Shown here: one piece after another, positions 43,891-52,967 of the stretch | How positions within the stretch are numbered: position 1 is the first letter of the stretch | Layout: each line of letters begins with the position of its first letter | Source: UBA10438 sp044238605 | GTDB taxonomy: Bacteria > Bacteroidota > Ignavibacteria > Kapaibacteriales > Kapaibacteriaceae | Direction: 5' to 3' | Assembly: GCA_044238605.1 (NCBI GenBank) | Contig: JBIICY010000003.1 | Coordinates: 124,001-188,000 of the forward strand | DNA length: 64,000 nt | Position numbers and translations under genes: made by a program | The notes under the pieces: model-generated | The model's database searches: none | What the model was told of the DNA's origin: nothing | Seen by the model: the letters and a program-made list of their open reading frames with translations, nothing else

Positions 43891-46770
43891 CTACTTGCTG
43901 GAAGCAATGAAAATCGGTATTGCCGATACTCCACGCTCGGTAACCATGCGAACAACGTAGATGCCGGCAGCCACTTCTGGCAGCTCGACCGGAATGACGT
44001 AGAGGCCAGCATCGATGTATGGGTCTGAGTAGAGCATCGAAACCTTCGCGCCACGTAGGTCCACGAGGTCAATTGTTACGCTGGCTGGATCGTTCAATCT
44101 GAACGTGAGGTCACGGCTACCAGCAGATTGCAGAGTGCCTCCCGAGAGCGATACGATCTCATCGTCTGCTGTTGGAATAATGTTATCACCAACATTATAG
44201 CCAAGAACTCTAGCCGTGCGCTGCAGGCCAAGTATACCAGTTCTGACGGTGTTGTATGTGTTGCCAACAGAGAGTGCAAAGCACACTTCAACTGTTGAGT
44301 CGGGCTTGAGGACGATTGGCCCCGCGCCTATTACAGAGGAGACGTCGGTAATTCGCGACTTCGGACGACGAACACCGCCAGTCATCACAAACCACTTCTC
44401 CGAGCGCAGGAAGTCGTCGTAGATGCTCGGGCAGTCGCTGGCCCCTTCGTTGTCCATAGCGAACGCACTCAAGGTTAGTGGCGAGATCATAGCAAGGCCC
44501 ACCTGAGGAAGCGAGTCGTTGAGAACACTGCGCACGCTTAGGATTTTATCGTCTGCGTTCCACTCGCACAAATCATTGATGCTGCCGTCGCTGATGTCGA
44601 AGTCAAAAAACTCAGCAACATGGAGATTGGTAAACGCGGTGTCTGTAGTGTTGGTAATGCGAAGGGCGATCAGCAGCGAATTGCGAGTTGAATCTCCGTT
44701 CATGGCAATCACGTTGCTGCGCACCTGGATACCCAGTGGGGAAGAATCATCGGCATCTGAAAACAACGAGCGTACTCGCAGTCCTGATGGTATACTGTCT
44801 GAACGGACGAAGGCGTTCTCGATCGTACGAAATGAACGCTCTTTGGCAGAGGTCTCAAACCCCCGGGCAACATTCGGAAGCTTTGCAGGTTCTGTTCCCA
44901 CAAGCAGAGCCCCTTCAAAAAGGATGTTCCGCTTCTGAAGATAGCGCAGTCCAACACCTTGAACATTGGCTGAATAGTCGTTAAAACCAATGTTTCCAGA
45001 AGAGTTCACGGTCACGGTGATATCATTGCCGTTAATTGTGCGGTACGTTGGGTTGACCACTGTCTGAAGCGACGATGTGGTGATCTGAATTGCCCCATTG
45101 TACACGTGAGCAAGGATTCTCAGCTGTCCATCGTTGGGCACATTTGAAGGAAGCACCACTCGCGCAGCGAGCTCAAATGTTCTTGATTCCCCCTCATCAA
45201 GTTTCCCGATGCGTAGGGCCGAATCCAACAAGTCTACGTTGATCTCACTATTGCCGTTGGAAAACTTCACGTGGCATGAGTCGAGAGCACCAAGAATGTT
45301 CCTGATTGTAAGTCCAACAACGAGCGTGTCACTCGCTTCGAACACAGAGTCTTTGTCTACATCTGTATAAACGTATGACGTTACCTCAGCCCACTTTAGC
45401 TTTGAACTGCTCAGAGCGCGTGCTGCAGAGATCCTGCCGCTGCCAATGAGACCAATCTCGTTTGGATTGATGGAGTCGATAGACACGCAGGCGGCCTTGA
45501 GTGTTGCGTGCACCTGTGCTGGAGAGTACTCGGGGTGTACGAGCCGAACCATTGCTGCAACTGCCGCGGCAACCGGCGACGCCATCGAGGTGCCGTCATA
45601 TGGCTCGTAGCTGTCTGTGGGAACCGTCGACAGAATTGACACACCAGGAGCACAGACGTCCACACTTTGGTGTACGTTGGAAAAGGCTGCAATACGATCT
45701 GAAAAATCCGTTGCTGCTACAGATAGCACCTCATCGTATGCGGCAGGGTAGTATGCCAGGTCCTGTCCATCGTTGCCTGCTGCAGCTACAATCATAGAGC
45801 CGAGAGCGGCGGCCTGTTTCACCACCTTGATATCAGCGAATGAGCTGGATGGACTTCCGAAGGAGCAGTTGATAACAGATGCTCCCATGCTGGCAGCGTA
45901 AAGAATCGCGTCGGCTGATCGTGAGATAGACGTTGAAAACTGATCATCGCCGCCGATCTTCAGAGGCATCAGACGGATGTTTTTGCCAACTCCGGCAATG
46001 CCGATCGCGTTATTGTGGACAGCGGCTACTATGCCCCCTACGTGTGTTCCGTGAGGATTACCCGGTAAAGGGGAGTTGTCTTCATTTTGTCCTGTGGATC
46101 CAACAAAGTCCCAGCCGTACCAATCATCCACGAAGCCATTTCGATCATCATCGATCTTATTGAATCTGCGGTCAACACCTTGATCGTCCAGCCCAGTCTC
46201 ACCGGGATTGTTCCAGATCTGTCCCCGCAGATCCTGGTGCGTGGTATCGATGCCGGTATCAGCGATGCCAACGATGATCGGACTGCCTTGAGGCAGACTG
46301 TCCCATGCATCTATGGCCTTGATGAGACTGATGTAATACTGTTGCGGAAGCAGCGGATCGTTCGTGCCGCCGAGAAGACGCAACACAGGAAGGGGCTCGC
46401 AATATTCAACGTCCTTGAACTGCGCAATCTTTCGTGCTGCTATCTGTGGGGGTATTGACGAGACGTACCGAACAAGTGCGATGTGGGCGATTGCTTCATC
46501 CGGGCGCGCCTTGCGCATACCATCGCGCTTGGAACTGGCCATCTCGATTGCTTGAAGCGTCGCGTTTGAAACGTAGCCTGTGGCGGTATGTTCGCCTATG
46601 ATTCTCGTTAGCTCTGGAAGTGTGCCTGATCGATTCGCTGCGATCCATTGGGTTGCAGCGGCAGATCCAGGACGGAGGTGCACAAGGACGGCATGTTGAT
46701 CTACTTCCGCGTTTGCCTGTCCGCATGTGCACAACAAAACCAGTGCAGCAGTGAACAGTCGGAGTGTCAT
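43891..46770 (-). CDS. Secreted subtilisin-family (S8) serine protease with sorting domain
   Basis: The 959-residue product has a signal peptide (MTLRLFTAALVLLCTCGQANA), an S8 catalytic domain with Asp171 (ADTGID), His240 (NPHGTHVGG), Asn in NCSFG and Ser395 (GTSMASPVAAA), then several beta domains and a C-terminal segment (ASVTIDLVDLRGAKVSML to IPIFIASSK) resembling a type IX sorting domain. It is probably a surface or secreted degradative enzyme. The region between the signal peptide and catalytic domain may be a propeptide. It overlaps the FlgD-like gene by 4 nt. Confidence 0.92.
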   Translation of the reverse strand: MTLRLFTAALVLLCTCGQANAEVDQHAVLVHLRPGSAAATQWIAANRSGTLPELTRIIGEHTATGYVSNATLQAIEMASSKRDGMRKARPDEAIAHIALVRYVSSIPPQIAARKIAQFKDVEYCEPLPVLRLLGGTNDPLLPQQYYISLIKAIDAWDSLPQGSPIIVGIADTGIDTTHQDLRGQIWNNPGETGLDDQGVDRRFNKIDDDRNGFVDDWYGWDFVGSTGQNEDNSPLPGNPHGTHVGGIVAAVHNNAIGIAGVGKNIRLMPLKIGGDDQFSTSISRSADAILYAASMGASVINCSFGSPSSSFADIKVVKQAAALGSMIVAAAGNDGQDLAYYPAAYDEVLSVAATDFSDRIAAFSNVHQSVDVCAPGVSILSTVPTDSYEPYDGTSMASPVAAAVAAMVRLVHPEYSPAQVHATLKAACVSIDSINPNEIGLIGSGRISAARALSSSKLKWAEVTSYVYTDVDKDSVFEASDTLVVGLTIRNILGALDSCHVKFSNGNSEINVDLLDSALRIGKLDEGESRTFELAARVVLPSNVPNDGQLRILAHVYNGAIQITTSSLQTVVNPTYRTINGNDITVTVNSSGNIGFNDYSANVQGVGLRYLQKRNILFEGALLVGTEPAKLPNVARGFETSAKERSFRTIENAFVRSDSIPSGLRVRSLFSDADDSSPLGIQVRSNVIAMNGDSTRNSLLIALRITNTTDTAFTNLHVAEFFDFDISDGSINDLCEWNADDKILSVRSVLNDSLPQVGLAMISPLTLSAFAMDNEGASDCPSIYDDFLRSEKWFVMTGGVRRPKSRITDVSSVIGAGPIVLKPDSTVEVCFALSVGNTYNTVRTGILGLQRTARVLGYNVGDNIIPTADDEIVSLSGGTLQSAGSRDLTFRLNDPASVTIDLVDLRGAKVSMLYSDPYIDAGLYVIPVELPEVAAGIYVVRMVTERGVSAIPIFIASSK

Positions 46771-47510
46771 CGAGATTTCCAGGATATTCGTTTGCGCATG
46801 AGTCGTTGCGTGCCGAGACGCACTTCTGCAATATACTCGCCTTCTGCTGCCGCTCTGCCGTCCTGCGTAGTTCCGTTCCAGGTTACTGTATAAACACCTG
46901 GAGCCTGGATGCCACTAAAGATCGTGGAAATGATCATGGCCTGGGACGAGTATATCACGATTTCAACATATACCTGCTCGTCCACCACGTACCGAATGTC
47001 AGGGCTCACATCTTCACCGAGGCCGAACACCTTTGCAATGTCCGAGAGATTGATCTGTAGGTTGCCTGTACCCATTGGCCGTAGTAGCACACCTGGCACG
47101 TACATCGCATTGGCGATCGTCAATTGATACTGTGCAATCTCCTGGGGCCGCGGTGCGAGCACGGATGCAGGGATATTCATTGTCTCGCTGATTTGATCCC
47201 AGATCGTGGCAGGGCGCTTGGTTGCGCTCAGAAGTCGGAGCATTGCCGATGCCTCGCGCAGGGCAATGGCAAAGCGGGTAGATGCACTAAGTTGGAGCTT
47301 CATTGCATCGCGGTAGGCGCTATCCTGCTCCTGAGATGAAGGAAGGCGCACTTGGCCAGGAATGCCAGTGCGCCCTTCAGTTTCATTTGTATCAGCGAGA
47401 ATAAACTCGCCAGGCGACATCACGCGAGGCTGCACGACGACGCTGGGGGAGTTCTGAGCGTACAACGATACCGACGCTGCAAGAAGAAGCAGTGCGAGTA
47501 CAGTTCTCAC
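46767..47510 (-). CDS. Secreted protein with C-terminal FlgD-Ig-like domain
   Basis: The 247-residue product has a signal peptide (MRTVLALLLLAASVSLYAQ), a central region without a family I recognise, and a C-terminal FlgD-type Ig-like domain (GVYTVTWNGTTQDGRAAAEGEYIAEVRLG). The start is GTG 47510 in a GTGA overlap with the S1 gene. Its place between an S1 protein and a secreted protease does not reveal its job; it may assist the protease. Confidence 0.75.
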   Translation of the reverse strand: MRTVLALLLLAASVSLYAQNSPSVVVQPRVMSPGEFILADTNETEGRTGIPGQVRLPSSQEQDSAYRDAMKLQLSASTRFAIALREASAMLRLLSATKRPATIWDQISETMNIPASVLAPRPQEIAQYQLTIANAMYVPGVLLRPMGTGNLQINLSDIAKVFGLGEDVSPDIRYVVDEQVYVEIVIYSSQAMIISTIFSGIQAPGVYTVTWNGTTQDGRAAAEGEYIAEVRLGTQRLMRKRISWKSR

Positions 47511-49057
47511 TTTTGAAGCATTGACTTATGTGCGTCTTTTAAAAGGTCGCCGAGAGTAACGCCAGGATCCGACGGTACCTGCTGGTGGGAGCGATGAGAG
47601 TCGCGGGTGTCGTGACGTTCGCGAGAACCTTCACGATGTCCGGAATTCTCTTCCTGCTGTCCACCGATCGATCCGTCATCGCCCTTCATGGCAAGAATTA
47701 GAGATGCATTCTCGCCATTGAGGTCTACAACAACACAGTTGATCGTATCGCCAACGTTGAGCTGAACCTTCGCTCCACGTCCACCGCCTGCATTCAGCAT
47801 CTTGGAACGTGGCATAAACCCATCATACGTATCGTTCACGCGAACAACTGCCCCCTGTGTGCTTGACTGCTGAACAACGCCTGCAGTTTCAGAGCCAACG
47901 GGAAGTGTTGCCGTAAGCGTGAGCCATGGGTTTTCAAGTGTCTGCTTGTAGCCTAGAGAAAGTTGGTGCTTTTCCGTGTTAGTAGACAACACCTCGAGTT
48001 CGAGCTCCTGTCCGACCGAAACAACTTCTGACGGATGCTTTACGCGACGAGTCCAGCTGAGTTCGCTGATTCGAAGAAGGCCCTCGATCTTCGGCGCCAC
48101 TTGCACATATGCACCAAAATCAGTGATGCGGCGCACGATGCCCTTTACGCGTTTGCCAGTTGGGAATGCTTCGGCTACGCCTACCCACGGATCTGCTTCG
48201 TGTTCTTTGTGTGAGAGGGCAAGCTTGCGCTTTTCACGGTCGATCTCAGCGATCGTTACCTTGATCTTGTCGCCCTTCTTTACAACGCTGGCTGGATTAT
48301 CAATGCGGGACTTCGATAGACGTGAAACGTGGACGAGTCCTTCAATTCCACCGATGTTTACAAATGCGCCAAATGCCGTGATCGAAGACACAACGCCTTC
48401 ATGTACGGCACCTACTTCGAGTTTGCCCCAGTATTCATCGAGGAGGATGTCGCGACGAGTCACAACGGCTGACTTGTAGCCCGTATCGTCCGACTGCAAC
48501 TCGTGAACCTTTACCGTCACCGTTTTACCGAGAAGCTCATTGAGATCATCTTCTGGAGCATTCTTGCGCAGGCCTACATGCGATGCAGGCAGGAAAATGC
48601 GCAGACCTTCGAACTCTCCGCGAAGACCGCCCTTGACCCGTTCGAGAACGACAACATCGAACGACCCTTGCGAAGCGTTGATGGACTCGAGCTTTGCGTA
48701 AGCTTCGTCTCGGCGCTTGCGCTCTTCCTCTTTGCGCTTGCGCTCTTCTTCACGCTTTGCGGCCTGCTCTGCCTTCTCTTCTTCGGACAGCGCGGGAGCT
48801 GCCTCGCTTACGGCAGATTCCGATGCAGGTTCCGCAGCGACGTCTGCTGTCGGTTGCTCTGCCGCTGGAGATGGTTCTTCAACAATAGTTGGAGATGGCT
48901 CTTCAACTATAGCTGGAGATGACTCTTCAACTATAGCTGGAGATGACTCTTCAACGACAGCTGGTGATACTTGCTCGACTTCAGGAGTCGTAGCATCGGC
49001 TGCAGGTTCGGATGGGATGTTGTTGACATCCTCGATGTGCTGTTCAGACATAGTTCT
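47507..49057 (-). CDS. S1-domain RNA-binding protein (RpsA-like) with acidic repeat N-terminus
   Basis: From ATG 49057 the 516-residue product starts with a roughly 115-residue Pro/Glu/Ala-rich tail that includes tandem SSPAIVEE units, then a highly charged KREEERKRKEEER helix. At least three S1 domains follow clearly (VGAVHEGVVSSITAFGAFVNIGG, GKRVKGIVRRITDFGAYVQVAP, VGSETAGVVQQSSTQGAVVRV), with a further one before them. It is probably ribosomal protein S1 or a close relative. Bacteroidota S1 usually has more S1 domains, so this may be a short S1. Codons upstream of 49057 are not needed. Confidence 0.85.
   Translation of the reverse strand, partial: RTMSEQHIEDVNNIPSEPAADATTPEVEQVSPAVVEESSPAIVEESSPAIVEEPSPTIVEEPSPAAEQPTADVAAEPASESAVSEAAPALSEEEKAEQAAKREEERKRKEEERKRRDEAYAKLESINASQGSFDVVVLERVKGGLRGEFEGLRIFLPASHVGLRKNAPEDDLNELLGKTVTVKVHELQSDDTGYKSAVVTRRDILLDEYWGKLEVGAVHEGVVSSITAFGAFVNIGGIEGLVHVSRLSKSRIDNPASVVKKGDKIKVTIAEIDREKRKLALSHKEHEADPWVGVAEAFPTGKRVKGIVRRITDFGAYVQVAPKIEGLLRISELSWTRRVKHPSEVVSVGQELELEVLSTNTEKHQLSLGYKQTLENPWLTLTATLPVGSETAGVVQQSSTQGAVVRVNDTYDGFMPRSKMLNAGGGRGAKVQLNVGDTINCVVVDLNGENASLILAMKGDDGSIGGQQEENSGHREGSRERHDTRDSHRSHQQVPSDPGVTLGDLLKDAHKSMLQK
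48865..48984 (-). repeat. 24-bp tandem repeats in the S1 gene
   Basis: About five 24-bp units encode SSPAIVEE-like octapeptides in the N-terminal tail. The central units are nearly identical and the outer ones have diverged. The length of this array could change by slippage without breaking the frame. Confidence 0.85.
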
Positions 49058-49194
49058 GTGAACAAAAACAATACTGTGGGAAATACCGACGCGCCAACGT
49101 ACCGCGCCGTCGCTAACCACGAAGATACGTGAATTTTTGGCCTCTCGGCAGGGGGGCTTGCTAACGCCGTATAGGATTTTCTTAACACAACAGC

Positions 49195-49225
49195 TTGCGT
49201 ATTTCCATGTTTGCACCTAGTTTTG
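49195..49225 (+). promoter_or_regulatory. rpsF: Promoter of rpsF-rplI
   Basis: TTG at 49195-49197 and TAGTTTTG (exact TAnnTTTG) at 49218-49225 are separated by 20 nt, close to the Bacteroidota -33/-7 arrangement. The transcript would start near 49231, leaving a leader of about 70 nt that holds the hairpin described next. Confidence 0.6.
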
Positions 49226-49246
49226 CAGGCTATTTTCTAAACCCTG

Positions 49247-49272
49247 CCGCCAACTCAACCCGAAATTGGCGG
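49247..49272 (+). promoter_or_regulatory. rpsF leader hairpin, possible S6:S18 autoregulatory site
   Basis: A 7-bp stem (CCGCCAA / TTGGCGG) closes a 12-nt loop with a CCCGAAA segment. Known rpsF leaders bound by the S6:S18 complex have a stem-loop exposing a conserved CCG, so this is a plausible autoregulatory element. It sits between the promoter and the ribosome site of rpsF. Confidence 0.55.
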
Positions 49273-49299
49273 ATGCGAAAGCAACCATAGGAGATCTAC

Positions 49300-49686
49300 A
49301 TGGGCGTACGTCGTTTGTATGAATCGACATACATCCTCAATGCCATCCTTGAAGATGGAGACATTGAGGCAATCATCGCTCGCACCACATCGTTCCTCGA
49401 AGAGAACGGTACAACAATGGTGGAGTTGAACAAGATGGGCCGCCGTCGCTTGGCGTATCCGATCAACAAGAAGTACAATGGCTACTACGTGTACATGGCA
49501 TTTGAAGCGCCATCCGAGACGCTTCCGTTGCTTGAAAAGTTCTTCTTCCTCGAAGAGCACGTGATGCGTCACTTGTCTCTCCAGCTTGATCCGAAGCTCC
49601 GTGAATTCCGCAAGACGCGCGCCGAAGCACAGGCTGCACGTGCAGCGGCTATGGCCGAAGCTGCGAAAACAGGCGGCGATATCTAA
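49300..49686 (+). CDS. rpsF: 30S ribosomal protein S6
   Basis: The 128-residue protein has the S6 fold signature YESTYILNAILEDGDIEAII, then MGRRRLAYPINKKYNGYYVYMAF, and an Ala/Arg-rich C-terminal tail. It binds 16S rRNA together with S18. A GGAG ribosome site precedes ATG 49300. rpsR (S18) normally follows rpsF but is missing here; rplI comes directly after a 30-nt gap. Confidence 0.97.
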   Translation: MGVRRLYESTYILNAILEDGDIEAIIARTTSFLEENGTTMVELNKMGRRRLAYPINKKYNGYYVYMAFEAPSETLPLLEKFFFLEEHVMRHLSLQLDPKLREFRKTRAEAQAARAAAMAEAAKTGGDI

Positions 49687-49716
49687 TCCCAATCACGTCA
49701 AACGAAAGTAACAGTC

Positions 49717-50163
49717 ATGAAAATCATTCTTCGACAAGACGTAGAGAACCTTGGCAATATCGGCGAGATCGTCGTTGTCAAGCCTGGGTACGCGCGTAAC
49801 TATCTCATCCCGAATCAGCTTGCCTACGTAGCGACAGACGGAGCAATCCGTGCACTCGAGACAGAAAAGAAGCAGTACGAAGTCCGCAAGGCAAAGGCAC
49901 GTCAGCAGGCAGAAGTCATTGCTGCTCAGCTTGCAGAACTCCAAATCACTGTTTCAATGCAGGTTGGTGAAGAGGGCAGGATCTTTGGTTCGGTTACGGC
50001 TCCAATGGTTGCTCAAGAGCTTGAGCTTCGCGGATTCTCGATCGACAAGCGCAACATTATGATCGAAGAGCCGATCAAGACCTTGGGAATCTTCGAGGTT
50101 AAGGTTAAGCTCCATTCAGATCTTGTTGCACCTCTCAAGGTATGGGTTATCGGACAAGAGTAA
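49717..50163 (+). CDS. rplI: 50S ribosomal protein L9
   Basis: The 148-residue protein has the N-terminal rRNA-binding domain (IILRQDVENLGNIGEIVVVKPGYARNYLIP), the long central helix and the C-terminal domain (GRIFGSVTAPMVAQEL). It is the second gene of this ribosomal operon, which closes with a strong terminator. Confidence 0.98.
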   Translation: MKIILRQDVENLGNIGEIVVVKPGYARNYLIPNQLAYVATDGAIRALETEKKQYEVRKAKARQQAEVIAAQLAELQITVSMQVGEEGRIFGSVTAPMVAQELELRGFSIDKRNIMIEEPIKTLGIFEVKVKLHSDLVAPLKVWVIGQE

Positions 50164-50194
50164 GTCCGTAGCTCGCTGAAAAGCGCACTTCAAG

Positions 50195-50223
50195 GCCCGT
50201 CCGAACTATCGGACGGGCTTTTT
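50195..50223 (+). terminator. Intrinsic terminator after rplI
   Basis: A 9-bp GC-rich stem (GCCCGTCCG / CGGACGGGC) with a 6-nt loop is followed by five Ts. It separates the ribosomal operon from the epimerase gene that starts at 50237. Confidence 0.9.
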
Positions 50224-50236
50224 CGTTTACGGTCCC

Positions 50237-51118
50237 ATGAAACATGTCGTTATAACTGGAGGCAGCGGATTCCTTGGTCGTGCGATCGCACAGGAACTGC
50301 TACGCCGAGAATACCGGGTAACCCTCATATCACGGGGTGCGCCGTCTGTGAAGGGGTGCGCCGTGGTTGGCTGGAGCGGACTTCAGGAAGCGGTTGACCA
50401 TGCCGATGCCGTGATCAACCTTGCCGGTGCAAGTGTAGGCGGGCCGCGGTGGACGGCGCGCGTGCGCCACGACATCCTTGCTAGCAGAATAGATGCAACG
50501 AAGCAGGTTGTTGATGCCATTGCCCAAAGTCCGCACGCCCCTTGCCTCATCTCAGCATCTGCCGTAGGCTTCTATGGCAATACGATGGTTCCATCTAGCG
50601 AGGCAATGGGTGCAGGAGCCACGTTCCTTGCCGTAGTAACGAATGCCTGGGAGCAGGAGGCAATGAAGGCCCGTGCGTGCACCCGTGTGGTATGTATGAG
50701 GATTGGAGTTGTGCTTGATGCGCGCCAGGGCGCTTTGCCAAAGATGGTGCAGCCCCTAAAGATGTTCGTAGGGGGCGTACTTGGGTCTGGCAGACAGTGG
50801 CTTCCGTGGGTGCACGTGCATGATGTTGTGCAGGCATTTGTCTGGGCGCTTGAGAAGCAGGATCTTGAAGGTCCCGTGAATGTTGTGGCGCCCGAAGCCG
50901 TTATGATGCAGAAGTTTACAGACGAGCTTGGTGCAGTGCTGCATAGGCCCACATGGCTGGCGGTACCGGGATTTGTTCTTCGCTTGATGCTTGGACGTCA
51001 GGCAGACGTCGTGCTGCACGGGCAGCATGTTCTGCCCAACAGACTGCTTGGTTCCGGCTTCACGTTTAAGTTTCCGTCTCTTCGAAAAGCACTAGAAGAC
51101 CTGCTATCCGTTCGCTGA
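50237..51118 (+). CDS. SDR39U1/TIGR01777-type NAD-dependent epimerase family protein
   Basis: The 293-residue protein has the Rossmann motif VVITGGSGFLGRAIA, the NLAGASVGG region, ISASAVGFYG, and the C-terminal DUF1731-like part (GSGFTFKFPSLRKALEDLL) of this family. Close relatives affect cell division in some bacteria and cyanobacteria, but substrate is unknown. It has no clear Shine-Dalgarno and starts only 14 nt after the terminator's T tract. Confidence 0.88.
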   Translation: MKHVVITGGSGFLGRAIAQELLRREYRVTLISRGAPSVKGCAVVGWSGLQEAVDHADAVINLAGASVGGPRWTARVRHDILASRIDATKQVVDAIAQSPHAPCLISASAVGFYGNTMVPSSEAMGAGATFLAVVTNAWEQEAMKARACTRVVCMRIGVVLDARQGALPKMVQPLKMFVGGVLGSGRQWLPWVHVHDVVQAFVWALEKQDLEGPVNVVAPEAVMMQKFTDELGAVLHRPTWLAVPGFVLRLMLGRQADVVLHGQHVLPNRLLGSGFTFKFPSLRKALEDLLSVR

Positions 51119-51126
51119 ATTTTGGC

Positions 51127-51133
51127 TAATTTG
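51127..51133 (+). promoter_or_regulatory. Possible -7 element of the E2 gene
   Basis: TAATTTG differs from TAnnTTTG by having a one-base spacer. The same GCTAATTTGC string precedes the lipoprotein gene at 32980-32986 on the other strand. The leader would be about 55 nt, with AGGA near 51181. Confidence 0.3.
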
Positions 51134-51192
51134 CGCGCCTGAATTCCAAACGCAATTTCGAAAAAGCACAACATCCAACTAGGACGATATAC

Positions 51193-52893
51193 ATGAGTAT
51201 CGAAGTAGTCATGCCCAAGATGGGCGAGTCCATTCAAGAAGGTAAAATCCTGCGCTGGGTAAAGAACGTAGGAGATAAAGTTGAGCGTGACGAAGTGATC
51301 CTCGAAATTTCAACAGACAAGGTTGATACAGAGGTTCCATCCCCAGCTTCTGGGGTGATCACGCAGATTTTGTTTCAAGAAGGCGACACCGTTGAAGTAG
51401 GCAAGGTGATCTGCATCCTTGGTGATGCAGCAGGCGCATCAGCTCCGGCTCCAGCGCCTGTGGCAGCAGCCCCTGCGCCAGCTCCAGTATCTGCGCCCGC
51501 GCCAGCACCGGCTCCGGCACCAGCACCAGCTCCAGCAGCATCGGGTGGTGGTGGAGTAGAAGTTGTTATGCCGAAGATGGGCGAGTCCATCCAAGAAGGT
51601 AAGGTGCTTCGTTGGGTCAAGAAGGTTGGCGATGCGGTAGAGCGCGACGAGGTACTTCTTGAAATCTCAACGGACAAAGTCGATACCGAAGTACCGTCGC
51701 CATCATCGGGTACGCTAGTTGAGATCCTTGCTCAGGAAGGCGACATTGTCGAGGTAGGTAAGGTTATTGCTCGTCTTTCTGGTGGTGCAGGAGCAGCGGT
51801 AGCTGCACCAGCTCCAGTAGCAGCATCAGCCCCAGCCCCTGCAGCACAAGCAGTTGCCGCAGCTCCAGTCTCGGTAGCATCCGTCTCCGTTGCAGGAGCG
51901 GCAACGTCTAGCATCCCACGTCAGTCCGGTTCACGGTTCTACTCGCCCCTTGTGCGCAGCATCGCCGCTGCAGAGGGAATCAGCGTTCAAGAGCTCGACA
52001 GCATTCAGGGCACGGGCGTAGAAGGACGTGTCACGAAGAACGACATCATGGGGTATCTCGCTAACCGCTCAGCAGGCGGTGCGCGTCAGGCTGCTGCGGC
52101 ACCAGCGGCAGCGCCAGCACCAGCATCTGCTCCTGCAGTTGCTGTAAACGCATTCCCGTCTTCAGGTGTAGCGGTCACGGGCGACATCGAAGTAATTCCA
52201 ATGGACCGCGTGCGGCAGCTCATCGCTGAGCACATGGTACGTTCAAAGCACACGTCGCCGCATGTTACGAGCGTTGCAGAAGCTGACGTAACAGGAATTG
52301 TCAAACTCCGCGACAAGCAGAAGGATGCATTCCTCAAGCGCGAAGGGTTCAAGCTTACGTTCAACCCATTCTTTGGTTATGCGGTATGCGAAGGCGTAAA
52401 GGCCTATCCGCGAATCAATGTAAGCGTAGATGGTAAAAACATTCTGCAGCATCGTCGCACAAATCTTGGTATGGCAACAGCACTGCCTGATGGCAACCTG
52501 ATTGTGCCAGTCATCAAGGGTGCTGAATCATTGAACGTAACAGGTGTCGCACGAGCTATGAACGACCTTGCCAACAAGGCACGGACGAAGAAGCTATCAC
52601 CTGATGACATTGCAGGTGGCACGATTACGGTAACAAACGTTGGTTCATTCGGCTCGCTCTTCGGCACGCCGGTGATCAATCAGCCTCAGACAGCTATCAT
52701 CGGCATTGGCGCGATCCAAAAGCGTCCGGTGGTTCGTGAACTTGAAGGCGAAGACGTCATCGTGATCCGCAGCATGGTCTATCTATCGATCACCTACGAT
52801 CATCGCGTAATCGACGGCGCGCTTGCTACACAAGCTCTGGCTGCTATGGTGCGTTCACTCGAAAGCATCAACGAGAATACTGTCTCGTTGTAA
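51193..52893 (+). CDS. Dihydrolipoamide acyltransferase (E2) with two lipoyl domains
   Basis: The 566-residue protein contains two closely similar lipoyl domains (Lys43 and Lys162 in STDKVDTEVPSP), joined by long Ala-Pro linkers, a peripheral-subunit-binding domain (near 248-288, VRSIAAAEGISVQELDSIQGTG) and the catalytic domain ending with YDHRVIDG (His537, Asp541). It is the core of a 2-oxo acid dehydrogenase complex; the name SucB is common for this architecture, but pyruvate or branched-chain specificity is possible. E1 and E3 genes are not adjacent. Confidence 0.9.
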   Translation: MSIEVVMPKMGESIQEGKILRWVKNVGDKVERDEVILEISTDKVDTEVPSPASGVITQILFQEGDTVEVGKVICILGDAAGASAPAPAPVAAAPAPAPVSAPAPAPAPAPAPAPAASGGGGVEVVMPKMGESIQEGKVLRWVKKVGDAVERDEVLLEISTDKVDTEVPSPSSGTLVEILAQEGDIVEVGKVIARLSGGAGAAVAAPAPVAASAPAPAAQAVAAAPVSVASVSVAGAATSSIPRQSGSRFYSPLVRSIAAAEGISVQELDSIQGTGVEGRVTKNDIMGYLANRSAGGARQAAAAPAAAPAPASAPAVAVNAFPSSGVAVTGDIEVIPMDRVRQLIAEHMVRSKHTSPHVTSVAEADVTGIVKLRDKQKDAFLKREGFKLTFNPFFGYAVCEGVKAYPRINVSVDGKNILQHRRTNLGMATALPDGNLIVPVIKGAESLNVTGVARAMNDLANKARTKKLSPDDIAGGTITVTNVGSFGSLFGTPVINQPQTAIIGIGAIQKRPVVRELEGEDVIVIRSMVYLSITYDHRVIDGALATQALAAMVRSLESINENTVSL

Positions 52894-52908
52894 TCCTGAT
52901 AACATTGA

Positions 52909-52946
52909 ACACGGCGACGTTAGGCATCTGTCTAACGTCGCCGTGT
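52909..52946 (+). terminator. Long hairpin between convergent E2 and dtd genes
   Basis: A perfect 15-bp stem (ACACGGCGACGTTAG / CTAACGTCGCCGTGT) with an 8-nt loop lies between the E2 gene end and the end of dtd on the opposite strand. It lacks a long T tract, so termination strength is less certain, but its place suits a bidirectional terminator. Confidence 0.78.
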
Positions 52947-52967
52947 GTGTTTCTATCCGATTCTGTG

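Noticed and set aside
48865..48984. CRISPR-like array
   Set aside because: Units are contiguous 24-bp coding repeats without spacers and keep the reading frame.
49058..49216. N-terminal extension of the S1 protein
   Set aside because: It overlaps the rpsF promoter region and encodes an unrelated sequence; ATG 49057 fits the S1 tail.
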